A stretch of DNA of 64,000 bases from HLUCCA09 sp039822045 (GCA_039822045.1 JBCBMY010000023.1:1-64000), one strand, 5' to 3'. Positions 44,166 to 53,455 are shown, numbered from the stretch's first letter. Program-made: numbers and translations. Notes: generated by a model not told the origin, from the sequence alone.

Positions 44166-44978
44166 TCATTGCGCCAGGCCGCGATCGGCGAGCCAGGCGG
44201 CGGAGCGCTGGACGGCGGTCTTGTCCTTGATCTCGATGATCAGACGCGGGTTGGACGTGAGTTTCGCAAGCTCGTCGAAGATCGACATCCAGGGCAATTC
44301 GCCATCGCCGATGGCCCAGTGCCGATCGGCAAAGTGATCGGTGTCCTGGACGTGGACATGGGTTAGCTGGTTCCCGGCAGTTCGCACGTAGCGATCGACG
44401 GCAGGGGCGTTGCCGATGCCATGGGCATAGGCGGCATGGCCGGTATCGAGCGACACCTTGATGGCGGGGCTGTCGAAGCTCTCCACCAGCCGCACGCGCG
44501 CCGTAGGGTCCCGATCCTCGATGTTTTCCACCACAATCTCGACCCCCATGTCGCTGGCACGGGTGACCGCAGGGGACAGTGCCGCGTGCACGCGTTCGAC
44601 GAACTTCTCCCAGCCATCGTCGGCATTGTCGAGGTTTTCGTAGTGCCACGCCTTGACGGGGCTGTGGATCACCATTTGCGTCGCGCCCAGCCAACCGCAG
44701 GCGTCGAGCCCCTCGGTCAGCCGCTTGTGGATGACGGCGCGCACATCGGCATCCTCGGTGTCCAGGAGGAACCCGCGGAAGGGCCCATGGATGCCGATGC
44801 GGCCCTCCATGCCGTCAAGCAGGGGCTTGGTGGCCTCCGCCTTTTCCTTGACGTCGATGCCGATAACGGCGTCGCCGTGGAAGCCCTGAAGCTCGAGGTC
44901 CCGGGGCTTGTCGCGAAGCCAGTTGTGGTGCTGGGCGAGGTCTTGGGGGGGCAGGGCCGCGCCGAGGATGGGAAGCAT
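44166..44978 (-). CDS. Sugar phosphate isomerase/epimerase (TIM barrel)
   Basis: A 270-residue AP-endonuclease-2-type barrel. GRIGIHGPFRGFLLDTEDAD, GATQMVIHSPVKAWHYENLD, VEIVVENIEDRDP with the metal Glu, KVSLDTGHAAYAHG, LTHVHVQDTDHFADRHWAIG and a final LIIEIKD with the last Glu provide the metal-binding residues. It acts in the cytoplasm on an unknown sugar, sugar phosphate or polyol. It is encoded 12 bases after a half-permease and 16 before the exporter, so it belongs to the long SBP-led unit. Confidence 0.87.
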   Translation of the reverse strand: MLPILGAALPPQDLAQHHNWLRDKPRDLELQGFHGDAVIGIDVKEKAEATKPLLDGMEGRIGIHGPFRGFLLDTEDADVRAVIHKRLTEGLDACGWLGATQMVIHSPVKAWHYENLDNADDGWEKFVERVHAALSPAVTRASDMGVEIVVENIEDRDPTARVRLVESFDSPAIKVSLDTGHAAYAHGIGNAPAVDRYVRTAGNQLTHVHVQDTDHFADRHWAIGDGELPWMSIFDELAKLTSNPRLIIEIKDKTAVQRSAAWLADRGLAQ

Positions 44979-44990
44979 GGGAGAGATCCT

Positions 44991-45524
44991 TCAGATCGGG
45001 ATGGGGAGGGGGGCAGGGTTGAAGCCGGGCAAGAGCGCGATGACGGCCCAGGCCAGGAGACCCGCCAGAATGGGGAGAAGAGAACAGGAGAGCATGCGGA
45101 GGGCGACGAAGCTCCACCCCATGATCGGGGCCTCGTAGGCGATGACCCGGTGCATCGCGAAGATCGACCAGCCGGTGATGAAGGCCACGATCTGGGGCGC
45201 ACCAGCTCCGCCCTGGAAGATCACGAGCGCGATGGGAAAGGACGTCATTGGGCCGCCGGGGAGGAGGCCGCCCAGCCCGGCGCTGACCACGATGCCGAGG
45301 AGCCCAGTTTCGGGGCCGACGATGCTGGCCAGGCGCTCGACGGGGAGCGCCTCGGCCAGGAAGGCGGCGGTGAGGAGGGCGAAGGGCAGGCGGACCGAGA
45401 GCGACTTGGCTGTGCGCCAGGCGAAGCCCGCCCCGGCCTCGACGCCCGGGCGCCCCTTGCGCGCGTGGACCGCCGAGGTGAGGGCGGCGAGCGCGACCCA
45501 GATCCCGATGATGACGGCGGTCAT
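44991..45524 (-). CDS. Half-size permease, second of a pair
   Basis: A 177-residue membrane protein with about four or five helices. The central motif LGGLLPGGPMTSFPIALVIF is shared with its upstream neighbour, as are GWSIFAMHRVIAYEAPIMG and the helix ends. The two proteins are therefore homologous halves. Together they have the size of the two-repeat DUF318/ArsP-like permeases; this relation is suggested by size and motif only. It overlaps its partner by 4 bases. Confidence 0.75.
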   Translation of the reverse strand: MTAVIIGIWVALAALTSAVHARKGRPGVEAGAGFAWRTAKSLSVRLPFALLTAAFLAEALPVERLASIVGPETGLLGIVVSAGLGGLLPGGPMTSFPIALVIFQGGAGAPQIVAFITGWSIFAMHRVIAYEAPIMGWSFVALRMLSCSLLPILAGLLAWAVIALLPGFNPAPLPIPI

Positions 45525-46054
45525 GAATCGGTCGCCTCTTGCACACGGAGGCGGGTCACACGGACGAGCCAGCGCGCGGCGAGCCCGGCAATGATCGGCA
45601 GCGGCAGGCTGACAGCGTAGCGCAGGACGGCGAGGTCCGCGCCCATGAACGGCAGCTCCCACACGATCAGGCGATGGATCCCGATGGTGGACCACGCCGC
45701 GACATAGGCCACGAGCGCGCCGGCATCGGCGCCCGCCGTCCAGAGCGCGTAGACGATGGGGAAGGAGGTGAAGGGCCCGCCTGGGGTGAGCGCGCCCGCA
45801 ACCGCGGCGAGGCCGAGCCCCTTCATTCCCGATTGCGCGCCCAGGAGCCGGGTGACGCGGTCGCGATCCACCAGCTCCTGGATCATGCCGCCGATCAGGA
45901 GGCCTGCGACGAGCTGAGGGAGGACGATCCAGAGGAGGCCGCCGGCCGCCCCGAGCGCCGAGACCACGGCCGACCAACCGCCGGTGGCAAGGCACAAGGC
46001 CCCGGCGGCCATTGCCAACCCGATGAACACCCAATCCGTCGTCTTCAACGCCAT
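45521..46054 (-). CDS. Half-size permease, first of a pair
   Basis: A 177-residue membrane protein, same length as the next gene. GALTPGGPFTSFPIVYALWT corresponds to PGGPMTSFPIALVIF of the partner and AWSTIGIHRLIVWELPFMGA to the partner's GWSIFAMHRVIAYEAPIMG. The C-terminus is basic (RWLVRVTRLRV). The two should assemble as a heterodimer. It starts 12 bases after the metallophosphoesterase stop in the SBP-led unit. Transported substance unknown. Confidence 0.75.
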   Translation of the reverse strand: MALKTTDWVFIGLAMAAGALCLATGGWSAVVSALGAAGGLLWIVLPQLVAGLLIGGMIQELVDRDRVTRLLGAQSGMKGLGLAAVAGALTPGGPFTSFPIVYALWTAGADAGALVAYVAAWSTIGIHRLIVWELPFMGADLAVLRYAVSLPLPIIAGLAARWLVRVTRLRVQEATDS

Positions 46055-46066
46055 TCCTCGCCGCCG

Positions 46067-46948
46067 CTATGCGGGGCGACGATAGGGCTGTTCTGCGACA
46101 CGGAAGTAGCGGTGGCCGGCGCCGCGGGCCCAATTGCGCAAGTCGATGTTCAGCATGTCCTGGGGCTCGTGCTTGGTCACGGTGAAGTCTGCGCCCGAGA
46201 ACTGGAATTCGAGGAACCCGACCCAGGGCTCGCCGCCCCAGGCATCGCTCTTGTCTCCGGTAGACATGAAGGCCGTGCCCGGTGCCCAGACATGGTCGAT
46301 CCCGTCGAAGCTCATCCGCTTGTCCCGGTGCAGGTGGCCCGAGGCGACGAACCGCACGCCGCCCTCGCGGAACAAGGCGAGGTAATCGGCCCGCGGCCCG
46401 GGGCGCACGGTGGCGGTGGTGGTCGCGTCTGTCTCGCCTGGCTCGTGGGCGAAGAAGGGCACGTGCGTGAACACGCCGATTGGGCCGTCATGGGTCAGCG
46501 CCTCGACGACCATCGCCCGCTGTTCGGCCTCGCCCGGCTGACCGCTTTCCATGAGGAACGGGTTCAGACCGATGAAGCGCCAGTCGCCATGGTCCGCCTG
46601 CCAGAAATCGGGGCCGACACGGCCGAGATACTCCGCCCGGCGCTCGGGCGTCATCGCCTGCTCTGCGCTGTCTGCCGCGGGGGAGTAGCCGAGGTCGTGA
46701 TTGCCGGGCAGGACGTGAACGGAGCCTGCCGTGAGCCGCTGCATCTGGGCGGCGGCAAAGTCGAGGTCTTCGGCGGCGTGCGGGCCGTTGAGGGACAGAT
46801 CGCCCGTTACGACAGCGAGGTCGGGTGCGAGCGCATTGGCGGCCTCAAGCGCCACATCCCAATTGTGGAAGAAGAAGGGATGCGTGGCGCTCACATGGGT
46901 GTCGCTCAGCATTACGAGCCGGAAATCGGTCATCATGGTATCTTTCAT
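46067..46948 (-). CDS. Calcineurin-like metallophosphoesterase
   Basis: A 293-residue enzyme with all dimetal motifs: LSDTHVS near residue 16, VVTGDLSLNGPH near 47, LPGNHDLG near 80, GVFTHVPFFAHEP near 160, and ASGHLHRDKR near 210. No signal peptide, so cytoplasmic. It follows the last of seven binding-protein genes after a strong stem-loop and precedes two half-permeases. The match to cyclic nucleotide/glycerophosphodiesterase-type enzymes (GDLSLNGP) suggests it may cleave an imported phosphodiester; that is inference. ATG at 46936 is an alternative start. Confidence 0.9.
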   Translation of the reverse strand: MKDTMMTDFRLVMLSDTHVSATHPFFFHNWDVALEAANALAPDLAVVTGDLSLNGPHAAEDLDFAAAQMQRLTAGSVHVLPGNHDLGYSPAADSAEQAMTPERRAEYLGRVGPDFWQADHGDWRFIGLNPFLMESGQPGEAEQRAMVVEALTHDGPIGVFTHVPFFAHEPGETDATTTATVRPGPRADYLALFREGGVRFVASGHLHRDKRMSFDGIDHVWAPGTAFMSTGDKSDAWGGEPWVGFLEFQFSGADFTVTKHEPQDMLNIDLRNWARGAGHRYFRVAEQPYRRPA

Positions 46949-46958
46949 TGGGGAAATG

Positions 46959-46981
46959 GGGCGGCCTGTGCGGGGCCGCCC
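46959..46981 (-). other. Stem-loop between binding protein A and phosphoesterase
   Basis: GGGCGGCC (46959-46966) pairs with GGCCGCCC (46974-46981), an 8-bp perfect stem. It sits in a 42-base gap inside the leftward unit and could attenuate readthrough from the receptor genes to the enzyme and permease genes, or protect upstream mRNA. Confidence 0.6.
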
Positions 46982-46990
46982 AGGGAATGC

Positions 46991-48535
46991 TTACTCGTCA
47001 ACCGAGATGTTGTAGTCGCGGAAGTCCATCCAATACATTCCGTAGTTCTGCCATTCGACGCCTTCGCGGACGCCGTAGATTTCGACGGGACGGTAGAGGA
47101 GCATGGCGGGCACCTCGTCTTCCCAGATCTGCAGCATCTCCTCGAAGGCGGCCTTGCGCTCGGCCGGGTCGCTGGAGCGCTCAAGCGTCAGGCCGAGCTC
47201 GAGGAAGTCCTCGGGCACGTCCCACATCGGGCGTGCGGTGCGGTGGGGGCCGCCCTCGGCGCCCCAATAGGCCCACATCGGTGCGGCCGGGTCGGGGAAG
47301 TTGAAGTTGGCGGAGATCGGGAACGCGTCCCACTCGCCACGGGGGTTCATCTGGCTCCAGTTCTCGCGGATCGTGAGCTCGACATTGAGGCCGACGGCGG
47401 ACCATTGCTGCTCCATCACCTGCACGGCGCGGTCCATGTTGACGTAGTAGCCGCCGACCATGGCGAGCTTGAGCGGCTCGCCATTATAGCCTGCCTCTTC
47501 CAGCAGGGCCTTGGCTTTCTCGGGGTCGTAGCCGCGCGGCTCCTGCGGGGAGTGGTACTGCCCGTATTCGGGGAAGCTGAAGCCTTCTGGCACCGAGGTC
47601 AGGCCGTTCCAGAGCCGGTCGACAAGGATCTGACGGTCGGTGGCGTGGACGAGCGCCTGGCGGATCAGCTTGTTGTTGGTGACCTCGCCCAGGGGCTCGT
47701 CCTGGTCGGCGTTGGGGAACATGATGAGCTGCACGTTCTCCAGGACGGAGGCCTGGGTGTGGAAGCCCTCCTCCCGGTCAACGAGTTCGGCCTGCGCGGG
47801 CGGGATCGAGGTGATGATGTCGTATTCGCCGGTGATCAGGCCGGCGATGCGGGCCGAGGTCTCGGGCACGGCGACATAGGTGATCTTGGACAGGGGCGGG
47901 GTGCCCCCCCAGTACGCGTCGAAGGGCAGGAGGGTGAGCGTGTCGGGCGTCGTCTCGGCGATGTAATAGGGGCCGGTGCCTATGGGGGCCGCGGCAAAGG
48001 CGGGGTGGCCCAGCTCGCGGTAGATGTCGGCGGGGACAACCTTACCCGCGCGCGTGGAGAGACGCGGCAGGAAGGCGGCGTCGGGCGCATGGGTCTCGAC
48101 GATCACCGTCTCGGCGTCGACGGCGCGGGCGCTCTTGATCGGCGTGGCGATGGAGTGGTTGCGGATCTCGCGCCGCTCCTGGCTGAGGGTAAAGGCCACA
48201 TCCTCGGCCGTCATGTCGCTGCCGTCATGGAACTTCACGCCCTGACGGATCTTCAGCTCCCATTCGGTGGGGGAGAGCTGGGTCCACGAGGTCGCGAGGC
48301 CCGGCACCAGCTCGATGCCCGTGCCATCTGGGTTCGACAGCCAGTCGCGCTTGACGATGTTGTCGTAGAGGTTGTGGACGATCCGGCTGGCATAGTTGGA
48401 CGCGTCATAGCCGCCATAGGAGCCGCGGTTGAGCTCGGGCATGGCGATGACGAGGTCCGGGCGCGGGTCGCTGTGGCCGTCGGCCAGGGCGGAGGTCGCC
48501 AATAGGGGGGCGAGGAGTACGGGGACAAAACGCAT
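46991..48535 (-). CDS. Family 5 (DppA-like) ABC solute-binding protein A of seven
   Basis: A 514-residue periplasmic receptor; the signal peptide MRFVPVLLAPLLATSALADG is followed by DPRPDLVIAMPELNRGSYGG. Family 5 landmarks are WELKIRQGVKFHDGSDMTAE with DVAFTLSQE, GTGPYYIAETTPDTLTL and the TSARIAGLITGEYDIITSIP segment. It ends YWMDFRDYNISVDE. It is one of the two members without the Cys-x6-Cys insertion (LIMFPNADQDEPLGEVTNNK instead) and pairs best with member E. GGAAAGGAAA precedes the ATG. Seventh in transcription order of the array. Ligand unknown. Confidence 0.92.
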   Translation of the reverse strand: MRFVPVLLAPLLATSALADGHSDPRPDLVIAMPELNRGSYGGYDASNYASRIVHNLYDNIVKRDWLSNPDGTGIELVPGLATSWTQLSPTEWELKIRQGVKFHDGSDMTAEDVAFTLSQERREIRNHSIATPIKSARAVDAETVIVETHAPDAAFLPRLSTRAGKVVPADIYRELGHPAFAAAPIGTGPYYIAETTPDTLTLLPFDAYWGGTPPLSKITYVAVPETSARIAGLITGEYDIITSIPPAQAELVDREEGFHTQASVLENVQLIMFPNADQDEPLGEVTNNKLIRQALVHATDRQILVDRLWNGLTSVPEGFSFPEYGQYHSPQEPRGYDPEKAKALLEEAGYNGEPLKLAMVGGYYVNMDRAVQVMEQQWSAVGLNVELTIRENWSQMNPRGEWDAFPISANFNFPDPAAPMWAYWGAEGGPHRTARPMWDVPEDFLELGLTLERSSDPAERKAAFEEMLQIWEDEVPAMLLYRPVEIYGVREGVEWQNYGMYWMDFRDYNISVDE

Positions 48536-48596
48536 GATCTGTTTCCTTTCCAGTCGGGAAGAGGCCCGGGCCCAGCCCAGCCCAGGGCCAGGTCGC

Positions 48597-50171
48597 TCAG
48601 TCATCGGCGATATGGAGCGCGGCATTGTGGTCGCGGAAATCCATCCAATAGGCCGAGTATGGGGTCCACTCGAGGTCTTTGCGGACGCCGTAGATCTCGA
48701 TGGTGCGGTAGAACATGACCTTGGCGCCGACCTCGTCGTAGATGTCGAGAAGGTCGTTGAAGGCGGCCTTGCGGACCTCGGGGTCGAGGGTCCGCTCGAG
48801 GGTTTCGCCGGCCTTTAGGAAGTCGTCGCCCAGGTCCACCAGACCGCTGCGCACCGCCCAGGATGACGGGTTGCCGTAGTTCCAGAATAGCGTCACCGGA
48901 TCGGGAATGTGGACGTTGGCAGAGACGATCAGCGCGTCCTGCACCTCGCCATAGGGCTGCTGCTGCGACCAGTTCTCGACGAAGCGCAGATCGACGTTGA
49001 GGCCGATGTCGCGCCATTGCTGCAAGGCCACCTGCATCGCCCGGTCACCGTTCACGTAGTAGCCCTGGGTGACCAGGACGCGGATCTCCTCTCCGTCGTA
49101 GCCGGCCTCCTGCAAAATCGCCTTGGCCAGGTCGGGGTCGTAGTTGAGGGGCTCTCGGCTGGGGTCGTGGAAGTCGCCAAAGAGCGGCCATGTTGGGCCC
49201 GCAGGCACCGTCGCCAGCCCGTTCCAGAGCCGGTCGGCAATGTTGGCGCGGTCCACGGCGTGGATCATGGCGCGGCGGACCAGCGGGTTGTCGGTGGGGG
49301 CCGGCGTGTCGCAGCCGGTGCCATTGGCGCCGCAGCCGGTGACGAAGAGGACGCCGTGGTAGTTCTCGATCTCGGTGGCGCGGGTTTCGTAGTCGCCCTC
49401 GCGATCGATCAGCTCGGCCTGATCTGGCGGGATCGAGGTGATCACGTCGTATTCGCCGGTGATCAGACCCGCGATACGGGCCGAGGTTTCGGGCACCGCG
49501 CGGAAGGTGATCTTGGAGAACGGTGGCGTCTCGCCCCAGTACTCGTCATGGGCGACCAGTTCGAGCATGTCGTCAGTGCGGTATTCGTTCCACTTGTAGG
49601 GGCCGGTGCCGATGGGCGCGGCGGCAAAGCCTGCGGCGCCGGCTTCGCGGTACTCGTCCGCGGGCACAACGTTGCCGAGCACATAGGCGAAGCGCTGGAG
49701 GAGCACCGGATCGGGGAACTTGGTGGTCACGCGCAGGGTGCTGTCGTCGACCACGTCCACGGCCGCGAGGCTCGAGCCCAGGGGGTGCGGGCGGAGCGGC
49801 TCAGGCCCCCAGATGCGCTCGGCCGAGATGGTGAAGGCCACGTCGTCGATCGTCATCGGGCGGCCGTTGTGGAAGACAACGTCGTCGCGGATCTTGAACT
49901 CCCAGGTCAGGTCATCGACCTGGGTCCATTCGGTGAAGATGCCGGGCACGATCTCGGTCCCGTCATTGCCGTTCGGGCCATTCAGCCAGTCCCGGTTCAC
50001 CAGACGATCAAAGAGCGACATGGACACGCGGCTGACGAAGTTGGCGTCGCCGAGCGCCTCATGGGTCCTCTGGATCACGGGCATGGCGATCACGAGCTCG
50101 GGGCGCGGATCGTGGCTTTCGGCGAGCGCCCCGGTGGCCATGAGTGCGAAAACAAGGGTGGTCCGGATCAT
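48597..50171 (-). CDS. Family 5 (DppA-like) ABC solute-binding protein B of seven
   Basis: A 524-residue receptor with signal peptide (MIRTTLVFALMATGALAESH). ELVIAMPVIQRTHEALGDAN and NGNDGTEIVPGIFTEWTQVD are nearly the same in member F, its closest relative. Landmarks: WEFKIRDDVVFHNGRPMTID, DVAFTISAERIWGPEPLRPH, and TSARIAGLITGEYDVITSIP. It carries the paired-cysteine insertion FVTGCGANGTGCDTPAPTDN (Cys280, Cys287) and ends YWMDFRDHNAALHIADD. The gap after it (61 bases) contains a GGCCCGGGCC palindrome (48563-48572) and three CCCAG repeats rather than a clear hairpin. Ligand unknown. Confidence 0.93.
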   Translation of the reverse strand: MIRTTLVFALMATGALAESHDPRPELVIAMPVIQRTHEALGDANFVSRVSMSLFDRLVNRDWLNGPNGNDGTEIVPGIFTEWTQVDDLTWEFKIRDDVVFHNGRPMTIDDVAFTISAERIWGPEPLRPHPLGSSLAAVDVVDDSTLRVTTKFPDPVLLQRFAYVLGNVVPADEYREAGAAGFAAAPIGTGPYKWNEYRTDDMLELVAHDEYWGETPPFSKITFRAVPETSARIAGLITGEYDVITSIPPDQAELIDREGDYETRATEIENYHGVLFVTGCGANGTGCDTPAPTDNPLVRRAMIHAVDRANIADRLWNGLATVPAGPTWPLFGDFHDPSREPLNYDPDLAKAILQEAGYDGEEIRVLVTQGYYVNGDRAMQVALQQWRDIGLNVDLRFVENWSQQQPYGEVQDALIVSANVHIPDPVTLFWNYGNPSSWAVRSGLVDLGDDFLKAGETLERTLDPEVRKAAFNDLLDIYDEVGAKVMFYRTIEIYGVRKDLEWTPYSAYWMDFRDHNAALHIADD

Positions 50172-50195
50172 CTTTTTCTCTCCCTGAAACGAAAG

Positions 50196-50219
50196 CGGCG
50201 CGCCCCGAGGAGCGCGCCG
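50196..50219 (-). other. Stem-loop between binding proteins C and B
   Basis: CGGCGCGC (50196-50203) pairs with GCGCGCCG (50212-50219), loop CCCGAGGA. Same type and place as the other inter-receptor stem-loops. Confidence 0.6.
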
Positions 50220-50228
50220 TCGCGTTGC

Positions 50229-51806
50229 TTACTGATCCGCGAACGAAACGTTGTAGTCGCGGAAATCCATCCAGTAGAAGCTGTAGGGCGTCCACTCGAG
50301 GTCCGTCCGGACCCCGTAGATCTCGATCGGCCGGTACATGATGATGGCGGGGTTCTGTTCCTGCCATTCGTCGAGGCCCGCGTGGAAGGCTTCGATCCGG
50401 GCCTCCTGGTCGAGCGTGCGCTCCAGGATGTTGCCGGTGCGGGTATGCTCCTCTGTCGGCGCGATGATACCGCGCACCGCGAAGCTGGCCGACTTCTCGC
50501 CGAAGCGCCACCAGAAGGGCGAGAGCGGATCGGGGATCCGGATATTGGACGACGTGAGGAACGCGTCCTGCCAGCCATAGGGCGTCTGCTGGCTCCAGTT
50601 CTCGACGAATTGCAGTTGGACGTTCAGCCCCACCTCTTCCCACATTTGCAGCATGACCTGCATGGCGCGGTCGCCGTTCACGTAGTAGCCCGCAGTCACC
50701 ACAACCTTGATTTCTTCGCCGTCATAGCCGGCTTCTTCCATCAGCCGTTTGGCTTCCTCCGGGTCGTAGCCGAGGGGGTCCCGGTCGGCATCGTAGAGAT
50801 CGCCATACATCGGCCAGTTCGGCCCGGCGGGCACTTTTGCGAGGCCGTTCCACAGACGGTCAGCGATCTGCTCGCGGTCGACAGAGACAACCATCGCCTT
50901 GCGGATCAGCGGGTCATGCACGGGTGACTCGCGCTCACAGGCCGCGTTCTCCTGCCCACAGCCCGCAATGAACGTGAGCTGGTGCATGTTTTCGACTTCG
51001 ATGGACCGGGTTTCGTACTCATCCTCCCGGTCGATCAATTCGGCCTGATCCGGTGGGATCGAGGTGATGATGTCGTAGTCCCCGGTGATCATGCCAGCGA
51101 TCCGGGCCGAGGTTTCCGGCACGGCGCGGAACGTGATCTTGGAGAATGGTGGCGTGCCGCCCCAGTACTCGTCGAACGCTTCCAGCACGATGTAGTCGTC
51201 GGCAGCGCTCTCGACCCAGCGGTAAGGTCCGGTGCCCACCGGTGCTGCGCCGAAGCCTTCGTAGCCGCGCTCGCGGTAGAGCTCGGCGGGCACCACATGG
51301 CCGACCGTGTGGGCCAGGCGGTGCAGCAGAACCGGGTCAGGGTACATGGTGACGACCTTGATCGTCTCGTCGTCGACCACGGTGACCTCGGCGAGCGACG
51401 ACGCCATCGAATGCGGGCGAATTGGGTTTTCGCCCCAAAGCCGTTCGGCAGAGATCGTGAAGGCCACGTCTTCAGCAGTGACCTCGGGACCATGGTGGAA
51501 CTTGACTCCGGGGCGGAGTTTGAACTCCCAGGTCAGCTCGTCGATCTGCTCCCACTCGGTGAAAATGCCGGGCACGATTTCGGTGCCGTCATTGCCATTG
51601 GGGCCGGCCAGCCAATCGCGGTTCAACAGGCCGTCGAACACCGACTTGCTGACGCGGCTGCAGAAGTTCGCCTCGCAGACTGCCGGGTGCGAGCGCTGTA
51701 GGGCAGGCATGGCGATGGTCAGTTCGGGGCGCGGGTCATGACTCTCGGCCAGGGCGCCCGTTGCCAGGGTCGTGGTGACCAGAGCGGCCGTCATAAAACG
51801 GGTCAT
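50229..51806 (-). CDS. Family 5 (DppA-like) ABC solute-binding protein C of seven
   Basis: A 525-residue receptor. The signal peptide (MTRFMTAALVTTTLATGALA) precedes ESHDPRPELTIAMPALQRSH. AGGAGGAA just before the ATG fixes the start; the longer frame upstream lies antisense or out of frame in the next gene. It belongs to the Cys-insertion subgroup (FIAGCGQENAACERESPVHD, Cys283 and Cys290) and uniquely has a second pair in PAVCEANFCSRV (Cys44, Cys49). It ends SFYWMDFRDYNVSFADQ and is closest to G and D. Ligand unknown. Confidence 0.93.
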   Translation of the reverse strand: MTRFMTAALVTTTLATGALAESHDPRPELTIAMPALQRSHPAVCEANFCSRVSKSVFDGLLNRDWLAGPNGNDGTEIVPGIFTEWEQIDELTWEFKLRPGVKFHHGPEVTAEDVAFTISAERLWGENPIRPHSMASSLAEVTVVDDETIKVVTMYPDPVLLHRLAHTVGHVVPAELYRERGYEGFGAAPVGTGPYRWVESAADDYIVLEAFDEYWGGTPPFSKITFRAVPETSARIAGMITGDYDIITSIPPDQAELIDREDEYETRSIEVENMHQLTFIAGCGQENAACERESPVHDPLIRKAMVVSVDREQIADRLWNGLAKVPAGPNWPMYGDLYDADRDPLGYDPEEAKRLMEEAGYDGEEIKVVVTAGYYVNGDRAMQVMLQMWEEVGLNVQLQFVENWSQQTPYGWQDAFLTSSNIRIPDPLSPFWWRFGEKSASFAVRGIIAPTEEHTRTGNILERTLDQEARIEAFHAGLDEWQEQNPAIIMYRPIEIYGVRTDLEWTPYSFYWMDFRDYNVSFADQ

Positions 51807-51828
51807 GGGTTCCTCCTGAGTTGCGAGA

Positions 51829-51856
51829 GGCGCGCGCGAGGCGACCCGCGCGCGCC
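51829..51856 (-). other. Stem-loop between binding proteins D and C
   Basis: GGCGCGCGCG (51829-51838) pairs with CGCGCGCGCC (51847-51856), a 10-bp stem with an 8-base loop, in a 59-base gap. Confidence 0.65.
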
Positions 51857-51865
51857 CTTTTGGCG

Positions 51866-53455
51866 TCAGCTTTGGTCGCAAACGGCGGTGACGTTCTCGG
51901 CGCGGAAATCCATCCAGTAGAAGCTGTAGGGCTCCCAGCCGAGGCAATCGCGGACGCCCAGGATCTCGATCGGGCGATAGAAGATCATGCCCGGCAGCTC
52001 GTCCTGCCAGATGTCGAGCGCGCGGGTCCAAAGCGCCTTGCGCTCTTCGACATCGAGCGTTGAGGAGATCGCCTCACCCACCTCGATATACTCGTCCGAC
52101 AGGGCCAGAATACCGTTGGACTGATAGAAGCCGGCGGGCGCGGCGTAGTTCCACCACCAGGGCGAGAGGGGATCGGGAACGCGCAGGTTCGCGGACACGA
52201 TGAAGCTGTCTTGCACCTCGCCGTAGGGGCGCTGCTGCGTCCAGTTCTCGATGAACTGCAGGTTGACGTTGAGGCCGACGGCCTGCCACATCTGCTGCAT
52301 CACCTGCAGCGCGCGGTCGCCGTTGACGTAGTAGCCCTGGACCGCGGTGACGACGATCTCTTCGCCGTCGTAGCCGGTCTCTTCCATCAGTGCCTTGGCG
52401 CGCTCGGGGTCATAGGCTAGCGGCGTGCGTGTCTCCTCGTAGAGCTCGCCGAAGAAGGGGAAGTTCGGGCCCGCGGGCACTTTGGCCAGGCCGCCCCAGA
52501 GACGGTCTGCGATCTGCTCGCGGTCCACCGCGTGCACCATGGCCTGGCGCAGGCGCTTGTCTTCGAGCGCCGAGGGGTCGGCTGCGCAGTCTTCCTCGGT
52601 CCGCTCGCCACAGCCGGAGATGAACATCAGGATGTGGATGTTCTCGACCTCGAACGGCGCGGTGCGATAGCCCTCCTCGCGGTCGATCAGTTCGGCCTGA
52701 TCCGGCGGGACGCTCGTGATGATGTCGTACTGGCCGGTGATCAGACCGGCGATGCGCGAGGAGTTCTCAGGGACGGCCTTGAAGACGATGCGGCGGAATG
52801 GCGGTTTTGAGCCCCAGTAGTCGTCATGGGCCGACAGGATGAGCTCGTCGCCCGAGACATAGGTCTCCCACTTGTAGGGGCCGGTGCCGATGGGCGCGGC
52901 GGCGAAGCCCTCAGGCCCCAGCTCGCGGTATTCCTCGGCCGGTACGACATGGCCGATCACATGGGCCAGACGCTGGAGCAGCACCGGGTCGGGTGCCTTG
53001 GTGGTGAGGCGCAAGGTCTCCTCATCGACGATATCGACCGAGGCGAAGGAGCCGGCCATGGCGTGCGGGCGGATGGCTTCGGGGCCCCAGAGACGCTCGG
53101 CCGAGAGCGTGAAGTGCACGTCCTCGATCGTCATCTCGCGACCGTTGTGGAAGACGACGCCCGGGCGCATCTTGAACTCCCAGGTCAGGTCGTCGATCTG
53201 CTCCCATTCGGTGAAGAGGCCGGGCACGATCTCGGTGCCGTTCCGGTTCGGGCCGGCGGCCCAGTCGCGGTTGAGGAGCCCGTCCATCACGGACTTGATC
53301 ACGCGGCTGTCGTAGTTCGATTCCGCGACGGCCGGGTGCGCGCGCTGGATCAGGTTCATCCCGATCACAAGCTCAGGGCGCGGATCATGGCCATCGGCGA
53401 GGGCGCCGGTTGCCAGGAGGGCCGTGGCAGCGACGGAGAGGGCAAGGCGGGTCAT
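51866..53455 (-). CDS. Family 5 (DppA-like) ABC solute-binding protein D of seven
   Basis: A 529-residue receptor with signal peptide MTRLALSVAATALLATGALA. PAVAESNYDSRVIKSVMDGL is nearly the same as in member G. The cysteine insertion is one residue longer (FISGCGERTEEDCAADPSAL), and the C-terminus has two more cysteines (LGVRDCLGWEPY and the final NVTAVCDQS), which may form a further disulfide. Family 5 landmarks WEFKMRPGVVFHNGREMTIE and GTGPYKWETYVSGDELIL are present. Ligand unknown. Confidence 0.93.
   Translation of the reverse strand: MTRLALSVAATALLATGALADGHDPRPELVIGMNLIQRAHPAVAESNYDSRVIKSVMDGLLNRDWAAGPNRNGTEIVPGLFTEWEQIDDLTWEFKMRPGVVFHNGREMTIEDVHFTLSAERLWGPEAIRPHAMAGSFASVDIVDEETLRLTTKAPDPVLLQRLAHVIGHVVPAEEYRELGPEGFAAAPIGTGPYKWETYVSGDELILSAHDDYWGSKPPFRRIVFKAVPENSSRIAGLITGQYDIITSVPPDQAELIDREEGYRTAPFEVENIHILMFISGCGERTEEDCAADPSALEDKRLRQAMVHAVDREQIADRLWGGLAKVPAGPNFPFFGELYEETRTPLAYDPERAKALMEETGYDGEEIVVTAVQGYYVNGDRALQVMQQMWQAVGLNVNLQFIENWTQQRPYGEVQDSFIVSANLRVPDPLSPWWWNYAAPAGFYQSNGILALSDEYIEVGEAISSTLDVEERKALWTRALDIWQDELPGMIFYRPIEILGVRDCLGWEPYSFYWMDFRAENVTAVCDQS

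Noticed and set aside
45539..48505. A 988-codon open frame on the + strand
   Set aside because: It runs antisense to the phosphoesterase, half-permease and binding-protein genes, which have clear motifs. Its translation is rich in Gly, Arg and His without domain features, a usual artefact of high-GC codon bias.
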